From Ensifer sp. LC163 (GTDB lineage Bacteria; Pseudomonadota; Alphaproteobacteria; Rhizobiales; Rhizobiaceae), in NCBI RefSeq assembly GCF_001695855.1, contig NZ_MBSS01000026.1, positions 1 through 36,839 of the forward strand: a stretch of 36,839 nucleotides of DNA, read 5' to 3'. Below are positions 33,787-36,839 of this stretch, in pieces. Both the position numbers and the translations under genes were made by a program. A model generated the notes under the pieces. It did no database searches and was not told the DNA's origin. It saw only the letters and a program-made list of their open reading frames with translations. Positions within the stretch are counted from its first letter, which is position 1. Each line of letters begins with the position of its first letter.

Positions 33787-35076
33787 ATGGACGACAGCCT
33801 CTTACCGCGTCATCTGCAATCCCAACTGAAGGCTGCTCTTACATCAGCGCGAGTGGTTAATATTATCGGGCCACGGCAGGTCGGGAAGACGACGCTTGTA
33901 CGCGATCTATTGAGCGTCGGAAAATTCATTACACTAGATGATGAAGGTGTGCTTGCAGCTATCGAGACTGATCCAAAAGGACAGTTGGACGCTCTGCTGG
34001 CTGAGACGAAAGTAGGCCCGCTCATTATCGACGAAGCCCAGCGATCAACGAAATTGGCCTTGGCATTGAAGAGGATTGTGGACGAAAATCGAGCAATGGG
34101 ACAGTTCGTCCTGACAGGTTCTTCCAACGTCTTCACTTCCGCGCACGTGGCGGACTCGTTGGCAGGTAGAGTCCATACAATGACGATGCTTCCAATGAGT
34201 GTCGCCGAGACAAAGCGCATGGGAGCTGCAAAAATTCTCGACTGGGCGTCGACGGATGTCCGTCCCGATCCGCTGGACCTGCCTAAAGCAGAAACCTTGT
34301 CCCGAGCACAATACATCGACTTGATAGTAGCAGGCGGCTTTCCCGAGATACAAACTCTGGAAGAGCGCTGGAGACAAAATCGATACACAGACTACGTAGA
34401 CAGTGTCGTGGAACGCGATGTTGCGTACATCTTAAAAATAAGAAAATCGGACGCCATGAGGCGAATGATCGATCAACTAGCTTCGCGCGTCGGAAACGAG
34501 CTGAACATAGACGAACTCTCTTCGAACATCAGTTTACAAAGAAATACCACCGAGACCTACCTCGATATTTTAACCAAACTTTCACTTTTGCAACGATTGC
34601 CTGCGTGGACATCGGGTGAGTCCGGGCGCGACATCCGCCAACCAAAAATCCATCTTGTGGATACTGGGATCGTCGCCGCCTTGAGGAGTATGAACGCCCA
34701 GAGCTTCAATATTGGCGCGAATCCCACAGCGCTTGGCGGCCTTTTCGAAAATTTCGTTCACAATGAACTGTGGAAATCCCTCCCCCATCAGAGGCGTCGG
34801 TGGCGACTTTATCATTGGAGGCATCAACGAGGACGCGAGATAGACATCATTGCTGAATCAGACAGAGCGATAATAGGCTTCGAGATGAAGACATCGACTG
34901 CGGTTGAAGCAAAGGACTTTCAGCATCTGCGATGGTTTCGAGACGAAGGCCCAGGTAAGAACCGTCCCTTCGTCGGCATCGTCGTCTATATGGGAGAGCG
35001 CGTACTCAGTTTCGGCGAAAACATGGTCGCGCTCCCACTGTCGATATTTTGGTCGTTCAAAGAAAGTTTAGTCTGA
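33787..35076 (+). CDS. AAA-family ATPase with DUF4143 domain
   Basis: 429 residues from ATG 33787 (MDDSLLPRHLQ). A start 24 codons upstream overlaps the repeat array and is less likely. An AAA_14-type ATPase domain covers about 20-150: Walker A GPRQVGKTT (28-36), Walker B PLIIDEAQ (78-85) and a sensor-like VLTGSSNVF. A DUF4143 domain follows at about 210-390 (VVERDVAYILKIRKSD, IHLVDTGIVAALR, LGGLFENFVHNEL, GREIDIIAES). The last part resembles a restriction-endonuclease-like fold with E and D-x-I residues, but I cannot prove catalysis. Such proteins are common on mobile DNA and their biological role is not settled. The gene is AT-richer than its left neighbours, suggesting transfer. Confidence 0.85.
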   Translation: MDDSLLPRHLQSQLKAALTSARVVNIIGPRQVGKTTLVRDLLSVGKFITLDDEGVLAAIETDPKGQLDALLAETKVGPLIIDEAQRSTKLALALKRIVDENRAMGQFVLTGSSNVFTSAHVADSLAGRVHTMTMLPMSVAETKRMGAAKILDWASTDVRPDPLDLPKAETLSRAQYIDLIVAGGFPEIQTLEERWRQNRYTDYVDSVVERDVAYILKIRKSDAMRRMIDQLASRVGNELNIDELSSNISLQRNTTETYLDILTKLSLLQRLPAWTSGESGRDIRQPKIHLVDTGIVAALRSMNAQSFNIGANPTALGGLFENFVHNELWKSLPHQRRRWRLYHWRHQRGREIDIIAESDRAIIGFEMKTSTAVEAKDFQHLRWFRDEGPGKNRPFVGIVVYMGERVLSFGENMVALPLSIFWSFKESLV

Positions 35077-35165
35077 ATGGGCGATTGGACAGCTTTCGGG
35101 CCCTGGCCCTTTCTGTGCGCATGGACCGTGGGACCGCTGATTAAGTGATCCAGGCCATAAAAAAG

Positions 35166-35741
35166 TCAGGCAGTCCGCATCGTTGTGGCGATTTCTTCGA
35201 CCAGATAATCAATTGCCTGGAGTGGCTCCAGCACGGCCCACGTCTTTGGATGGCGATAGACGGGGTAGAGGCTGAAAGCTGCGAATGTCAGCTGATCGAC
35301 GGTCGGTCGCGCAGTTGCCCGCCTCGCATGCACCACTTGGGCTCGGTCTTCCACGCGGTCTTCCGTCAGTCCCCAACCGGCATAAAATGGGGTCGCATAA
35401 CAACGGACGGGCAGGCCACGCAAAAGCGCGTCGAAGCCCATTTGGCTGGAGACGGTCCAGACTTCGTCAACGACGGCGAGGACCGCCGCTGCAGACACCT
35501 TGTCGGCCATCAAGGTTACGCCCGGCAATTTCGATGCCCATTGGGTCATATAGCCCTTGCGGTGACCGGCAATAACGTCTGGATGCGTGCGAACGACGAT
35601 CTGGGCGCTGCTTGCGAGCGCATCATCCAACATTCGGTCAAAGGCGGAAGGCGAGCCGAGCGCCTTTTCGACCGAAACATCGCCAAACACTTGATCAACC
35701 AGCCGGAGCCTTCGCCAGGATGCCATCGAGCCCAGGCGCAA
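35166..35741 (-). pseudogene. kpsC: KpsC-type capsule Kdo-transferase, fragment
   Basis: The 191-residue frame matches the C-terminal half of one KpsC module: LVDQVFGDVSVEKAL, VVRTHPDVIAGHRKGYM, EVWTVSSQMGFDALLRGLPV and FYAGWGLTEDRVED, ending in LYPVYRHP. KpsC adds Kdo residues to the lipid anchor of group 2/3 capsules. KpsC is normally around 650 residues with two modules, so most is missing here. The frame before residue 12 (MRLGSMASW) lacks the conserved N-terminal module. In the alternative frame upstream, a segment FPWLGRYFGEAP-to-DGILAKAP ends in TGA at about 35695, just where this frame takes over. A frameshift or deletion therefore joins two pieces. Non-functional remnant. Confidence 0.75.
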
Positions 35742-36076
35742 GCGTCGAACGAAGCGGCGCCTCGCCGAAATAGCGGCCCAGCCAAGGAAACGCCTTGTGC
35801 ACGAAAAAAGTCGCTCCGAGCCTTGCTCCCCATTTTGGGTGCCAGGGCCTAGTTTGCATCGCGGTTAGCGTCGGATTGTCGAGCACGTTCAAATTCTCAC
35901 TCTGCCGGCCACCTCGGCACGTTCCGCCAAAAACCACCTTGCAGAGCCAAATGCAAACCGAACTTGCGCCGTGACCACCGCTTGAAGTCAGCTTTTCAGA
36001 CCAGTGCGCGGCCAGCGGGAAACCAAGAGTGGTCGCGCACGGATGTGAAGATCGCACAAGAATTGCTTTCTTGTTG
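35742..36076 (-). other. Degenerate sequence between kpsC fragment and IS3 fragment
   Basis: About 335 bases with no intact gene. In the minus-strand frame ending at 35695 it encodes WHPKWGARLGATFFVHKAFPW, which may be the N terminus of the same kpsC-like gene. The portion nearer 36076 is in frame with the IS3 fragment but no longer resembles the transposase. It appears to be a junction between the IS fragment and the kpsC remnant, with at least one deletion. Confidence 0.4.
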
Positions 36077-36505
36077 ATTGGATACCACCCATTTCTGATT
36101 GGGGCGATCCGCCTCGGACTGCCGGTCCAGCACATTCGGCATGATGCCGGAGCGCTCACCGGCATCCTTTGGCAAGCCTCGTCTGCGGGGACGTGCTCGC
36201 AATGCGTTCTCACGCATCAGCCGCTCGACGCGATGCAATCCGTAGGAGAAGCCTTCAGCGAGCAGGTCGTGCCAGACACGCCGGGCACCATAGGTGCGGT
36301 CGCTAAATTTGAAGCTCTGCTCGATCTTCGCCAGCAGGACTTCATCAAACCGAGCATGGATGCTCGGCGAACAATTGAGCCAGGCATGAAAGTCGGAACG
36401 AGAAACACCCAGCGCTTCGCAGAGCCATGCCACCGGCCAGATGCAACGGTGCTTTGCAATGAAGGCGAATTTTGCAAAGTAGGCTGCGGCCTTCCTAAGA
36501 AACAC
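36077..36505 (-). pseudogene. IS3-family transposase OrfB, N-terminal fragment
   Basis: Encodes HRCIWPVAWLCEALGVSRSD, AKIEQSFKFSDRTYGARRVW, YGLHRVERLMRENALRARPR and NVLDRQSEADRPNQKWV. These are the HTH_21 part and the very start of the rve catalytic domain of an IS3-family OrfB. The frame leaves the family consensus right after NQKWV, so the catalytic DDE core is missing. The upstream (OrfA) part is also replaced. This is a different IS3 subgroup, or a different copy, from the C-terminal stub at 4142-4333, as far as the non-overlapping pieces can tell. Confidence 0.85.
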
Positions 36506-36683
36506 ATTCTTCGGCGGTCATAAGTTCGAGCTGATAGCCTAGTAACCGGGCGCGGCGCTGAAGATTTGCCAGCACCCTGCCACGATGTCGCTCGTCACAG
36601 GCCGCAGCACCGGCGATTTCGGCAGCATTCGCCGCCCAAAGCGCCATCAATTCCGCAACATCAGGGGGGCCGGCTCGAGTCAT
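36495..36683 (-). CDS. Small unrecognised ORF
   Basis: 62 residues (MTRAGPPDVAELMALWAANA, then RRARLLGYQLELMTAEECVS). I do not recognise a family. It is a soluble helical sequence without motifs. It overlaps the start of the IS3 fragment in another frame and lies between it and a group II intron end, so it may be a chance frame or a mobile-element remnant. Confidence 0.25.
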   Translation of the reverse strand: MTRAGPPDVAELMALWAANAAEIAGAAACDERHRGRVLANLQRRARLLGYQLELMTAEECVS

Positions 36684-36721
36684 TATAGTCTTGAATCTGA
36701 GCCGTTCTCTTGCGTCAACGG

Positions 36722-36839
36722 GTCCCGGTAGGGACGATGGTTACCCATCGCCCCCCGGTCAGATCCGTACGTGCGGCACTACCGCATACGGCTCCTATCG
36801 GATGTTGTGACGGTAAGCCGAGCATCTGGATGCGGATGC
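36722..36839 (-). mobile_element. Group II intron 3' end (domains V and VI), truncated by window edge
   Basis: On the minus strand, 36794-36762 reads GAGCCGTATGCGG, then TAGT, then a complementary arm ending ACGTACGGATC. This is the size and shape of domain V, with the AGC catalytic triad at its base. About 20 bases later a second hairpin (stem GGGGCGATGG/CCATCGTCCC with a G-T pair, around 36731-36754) is followed by CTACC, fitting domain VI with a bulged branch-point A. The intron end should lie near 36722. The reverse-transcriptase gene would be outside the window. Confidence 0.7.

Noticed and set aside
1-36839. tRNA or rRNA genes
   Set aside because: No cloverleaf or rRNA-like sequence was noticed by eye on either strand; a covariance search was not possible.

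Overview
The window looks like an accessory or plasmid/megaplasmid region from a member of the Rhizobiaceae (Rhizobium, Sinorhizobium/Ensifer or Agrobacterium type). This is inferred from gene families: RkpRST/Kps-like capsule export genes, rmlCBDA order, MocD/MocE/MocF-type rhizopine-demethylase homologues, an IS66 element carrying an extra fourth ORF, and GC-rich native genes. I could not run a similarity search, so the species is unknown.

Layout. (1) 1-4457 is a mobile-element junkyard. It holds a C-terminally clipped tyrosine recombinase (116-901, minus) and a DUF5372-type gene split by an intact IS66-family element (1202-4008). The IS66 has matching inverted repeats and a perfect 8-bp target duplication. 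The 3' stub of an IS3-family transposase follows. (2) 4458-23873, all minus strand, is a surface-polysaccharide locus. Reading 5' to 3' on the minus strand, it starts with two GC-rich glycosyltransferase genes, then rmlC-rmlB-rmlD-rmlA (dTDP-L-rhamnose synthesis), a methyltransferase, an unrecognised protein, an ABC exporter (KpsT and KpsM type) with two KpsE-type co-polymerase/export proteins, and four more glycosyltransferases (double-GT2, GT61, a repeat-bearing GT4-like enzyme, a GT8-like enzyme). The part below about 20.8 kb is visibly more AT-rich, suggesting a transferred block. (3) 23997-27803, minus: a sulfate/thiosulfate ABC transporter (sbp-cysT-cysW-cysA). The sbp gene carries an apparent 1-base frameshift inside its signal peptide. 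(4) 27963-32445, minus: an operon-like run of a MocD-like desaturase/oxygenase, a MocE-like Rieske ferredoxin, a MocF-like ferredoxin reductase, a divergent PanB-like protein and a sterol-desaturase-family hydroxylase. A divergent LacI-type regulator (32606-33637, plus) lies upstream. (5) 33638-36839 is again a mosaic: four tandem 23-bp repeats, an AT-rich AAA ATPase/DUF4143 gene, a broken KpsC-type Kdo-transferase fragment, the 5' part of an IS3-family transposase, and domains V-VI of a group II intron at the right edge.

How it fits together. The rml enzymes make dTDP-L-rhamnose and the glycosyltransferases build a rhamnose-containing polymer. KpsM/KpsT and the two KpsE-like proteins would carry it across the envelope. 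An outer-membrane partner (KpsD type) and an intact KpsC/KpsS pair are not in the window. The most intriguing unit is the LacI-controlled Moc-like operon. Its electron-transfer chain resembles a rhizopine O-demethylase, but it is joined to a PanB homologue that has lost the usual metal ligands and to a membrane di-iron hydroxylase. I found no established pathway that explains this combination.
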